From contig CAWZYM010000372.1 in NCBI GenBank assembly GCA_963966185.1, forward strand, positions 160,213 through 224,212: a DNA stretch of 64,000 bases, read 5' to 3'. The notes under the pieces are model-generated. The model ran no database searches, was not told the DNA's origin, and saw only the letters and a list, made by a program, of their open reading frames with translations. A program made the position numbers and the translations under genes. Shown here one piece after another: positions 61,362 to 64,000 of this stretch. This DNA is from Rhabditoides inermis (Eukaryota > Nematoda > Chromadorea > Rhabditida > Rhabditidae). Position 1 is the stretch's first letter. Every line of letters begins with the position of its first letter.

Positions 61362-62122
61362 TGAGGGAGAGAGGGAGAGGTGGAGAGCACCGCATCCGGT
61401 GGCTCATCGAGCATGAATGGAGGAATGGAGGGACGTTTGTGAAACACACATGTTTTCGCTGGTCGCCGACATGGAAAACGGCCGGAAGATGAGGAATCGG
61501 CCGAGGAACGGAAAAGGAGGGATGTGTGTGTATGCGAAAACAACAAAGACGTACAGAAGGAATGCCAAGCATCACCACTCACCAACATCCACCATAGGAC
61601 CACCGAAATCCACGGGACCACGCAACCACCGAAATTCACTCGCAATCTTACTGTAAATTACATTACCATGTGCTACTTGATCTGAATGTGATATATGAAT
61701 ACTCTGATTCTGACAGAAGGAATGGAAGAAACGCAAGTGTTGGCTGTGATGGGAAGATGAAAAGAGTGAGGAGATAGAGGATATTACTATGATTGAGCGA
61801 GCTACAAACAGCCAATTGTGATCATCTCAGATGAAGCCGACGGGTGAAAGGGCAGAAACAGAGTGTGCTTCTACTTGTACCATATTAGGGCACAGCTCTA
61901 TTTCGCAATAGTCTACGGCGTTGATCGAACAGACTATTCGAAGTGATTTGACGGTTCTTCGCGGCCTAGCTCATTTCCATCACCCCGTCATTTGCCCACT
62001 GTCTCGCTTTGCCTAATGCATGTTTATCCCCCTCATCGCATGTCCGGCGAGCTTTGCGTGCGGCGAGTGGACGGTTGAAAAGTCGCGCGCGGCGGGCGCA
62101 GCGGCACAGCGTCCCTTCGACG

Positions 62123-63208
62123 ATGCGCCTCCTCCTGCCACTCCTCCTCGTCGTCGTCGCTGCATACGCGGCCGACAACGGCGGCACGCCTGACCCGGAC
62201 GCTGCTGCCAAGAAGGCCATCGCCGATGCCAAGACCAAGGCCGTCGAGGTACTGTACGGTACCGTACTCTATCGTCTACTTAGTATATCGTCTACCGTAG
62301 TCTACCGTCGCCCGTAGTTGCTGTAGGGAACCGTAGTCCCGTGTGCATCGTAACCTACCGTAGTCTACCGTAGTGTTGTAGTCTACCGTGAGACTATAGT
62401 TTACCTAAATGATGTATACTCTATCGTCTACCGTAACCTACCGTAGTCTTCCGCCGATGGTAGTCTACATGAGTCTCCCGTCTACCTCCCGTCTAATCTG
62501 CCGACTACCGTAATCTCCCGTCTACCGTAGTACCGTAACCTACCGTACTCTCCCGGCTGTACAGATCCCCTCTGCAGGCTGCGAAGAAGGCGTTCGAAGA
62601 TGAGATAGCGAAGCCTGACGTGGCTGCGAGTGAGGTTAAGAAGGCGGCAGCGGAGACGCGGAGACTGGCGGCCGAGGCTAAGGCCACGTACGAGGAGACC
62701 AAGGTACGTTCCCTAGGGTTGCCCGGTTTAGTACGTAGCCAGTAGTTGTTAGTTAGTTAGTGCCGTTGTAGTTGAGAATAGAAGATGATTGGATGTGCCA
62801 AGACACGGGCGGGGTATGAGGAGACCAAGGTGGTGTTTACTTCCGTACCTTACTACCGTACTACGTTACCACCGTATTATACTTATGCTACCCGTAGGCT
62901 GTGTTGTGTGTAGACCAGGGTATGAGCATTCTACTCTTCGTTTACTTCTTTACTACCATATTTTACTTTCCTATTTGTGGGCATATAGTTTTCCATGTTT
63001 CTCTTGTACACGGTTATTCACCGAGACCAATTTACTAAGACACACGTAGAGACCAGAGCATGCTTTTCTACTTTTTACATACAAATATTCTAGGCGCTGA
63101 CGGAGCTGGAGCTGAAGAAGATCACGAAGGAGTACGAGGCTATTCAGGACAAGGTGGCGACCAAGGCTTACAACGGATACGTCCTCGTCAACACTCAGAT
63201 TCGCGCAA

Positions 63209-63239
<31 letters not shown>

Positions 63240-63941
63240 GTGTGGCCAAAGACCTTTTTGAAGGGACTGTTTCGAAAAGTCTGTCTGTCTGTCTCTCACC
63301 CTTGTCGCTCCAGGTGACGGAGGTGGAGACTGCTTGGAAGAAGCTGGACGCCAAGTCGAAGTTGGAGGACGCGAAGATCGAGGGGCAGAAGGCGATCGAA
63401 GTGGTGGAGAAAGAGTACAACGACACCGTGGCGGCCGCGGAGGCAGAGTTCGCCAAGGCCAAGAAGGCATTCAAGGACGCGGGCGGCGAAGCGGAGAACT
63501 GTAACTGCGTGGGAGGATACCAAAGGTGGGGTACCGTCCGTAAACTTATGTAACCTACCGTAATGATGTAGTCTACCTCTACCGTATTCTACCGTAGTGC
63601 AGTACCTAATAGTACTTTAATAGTATACATAGATACATGATATCTAAGATACAAGATACATATTGTCTTCGAAAATTCTTCGCAACACGCTGCCGTGTTG
63701 TGGGAACGTTTTGTGTTCGACTGTCAGCTACTTCCAGACTGGACAACGACTGCTGCGTACCAGACGGAGCACATGACGAAGGAGGCGATAGCGGAGACTG
63801 AGCAGTGGACCAAGGGCGCGTATGCCGACTCCGAGCAGTGGGCGACGCAGGCGTGGGCGGACACGGAGAAGTTCGCCGTGGACTTTGCCGCCGACGCTAC
63901 CGCCTTGGGCGAGAAGATTGGACGTAAACTTGGGGACGTTG
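62123..63941 (+). CDS. Secreted Ala/Lys/Glu-rich helical protein, 5' part
   Basis: Exons 62123-62248, 62578-62703, 63094-63210, 63314-63530, 63738-63941, all in phase; about 263 residues before the window edge. Residues 1-17 are a signal peptide (MRLLLPLLLVVVAAYA). The mature protein is long amphipathic helix or coiled coil (KKAIADAKTKAVE; KKAAAETRRLAAEAKATYEE; AAEAEFAKAKKAF), interrupted by a Cys pair (ENCNCVGGY) and followed by W-containing repeats (AETEQWTKGAYADSEQWATQ). No catalytic motif. Composition and repeats resemble secreted lipid-binding, LEA-like or matrix helical proteins, but no family is claimed. Codon use is more GC-rich and regular than in neighbours, as in highly expressed genes. 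The last exon ends at a GTGAGA donor, so the gene continues to the right. Confidence 0.8.
62250..62560. repeat. CTACCGTAGT cluster in first intron
   Basis: About 14 copies of TCTACCGTAGT/TAACC-type units fill the first intron of the gene. Another group follows exon 4 at 63545-63605. Confidence 0.85.
63211..63241. repeat. (GT)n microsatellite at splice donor
   Basis: GTGTGT tract starting exactly at the donor of exon 63094-63210. Confidence 0.95.
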
Positions 63942-64000
63942 GTGAGAGTATCGCAGCCGTCTTTACATCGTCGCCTACTGTGAGCGTGTGCGCTGCAATC

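Larger units (their letters stand above)
56045..62122. other. Gene-poor region
   Basis: Between the SDR start at 56044 (-) and the Ala-rich gene at 62123 (+), about 6 kb with purine tracts, GA/CT microsatellites and one long inverted repeat. The long open frames here are low-complexity or lack splice and family support. Promoters of both flanking genes should lie at its ends. Confidence 0.5.

Overview
This is a eukaryotic window, almost certainly from a free-living rhabditid or diplogastrid nematode. The support is many short exons with nematode-type TTTTCAG|R acceptors, start codons sitting directly behind acceptor-like TTTCAG (probable spliced-leader trans-splicing), dense TACCGTA-type dispersed repeats, and gene families typical of nematodes (atypical soluble guanylate cyclase, divergent G-alpha, secreted Kunitz/lustrin and small Cys-rich proteins). 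I rebuilt the genes by hand from splice sites and checked reading phase at every junction. The species cannot be named from the sequence.

Layout. 372-1069 (-): 5' part of a BTB-BACK protein, with a decayed copy of its first exon at about 1.55-1.7 kb. 1.1-4.7 kb: repeats, including a foldback element. 4698-6986 (-): secreted Kunitz-lustrin-Kunitz inhibitor, 189 aa. 8332-13459 (-): small secreted protein, 165 aa, whose large intron holds a candidate plus-strand gene flanked by oppositely oriented GC-rich repeats. 14198-14270 (-): tRNA-Phe(GAA). 15119-31543 (-): a 45-exon atypical soluble guanylate cyclase, about 1037 aa, with a 400-residue tail ending in a prenylation box. 33251-37767 (+): secreted Cys-rich protein, 204 aa. 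42608-47449 (+): complete 13-exon G-protein alpha subunit, 349 aa. 48007-56044 (-): 12-exon short-chain dehydrogenase-like protein, 290 aa, convergent with the G-alpha gene. 56-62 kb: no gene seen, purine tracts and a long inverted repeat. 62123-63941 (+): 5' part of a secreted Ala/Lys/Glu-rich helical protein, running off the window.

How the parts relate. Cyclase and G-alpha belong to the same broad area (sensory second-messenger signalling), but nothing in the sequence links them in one pathway. The other proteins look secreted or cytosolic and unrelated. The most interesting result is the cyclase: a gas-sensor H-NOX protein with its metal-binding aspartates replaced and a K-Ras-like CaaX C-terminus, so a 'soluble' cyclase predicted to be membrane tethered. 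A second theme is repeated small duplications of exon edges (start codon, splice donors, stop codon) in nearby introns and flanks, plus (GA)n/(CT)n microsatellites that run straight out of 5' splice sites.
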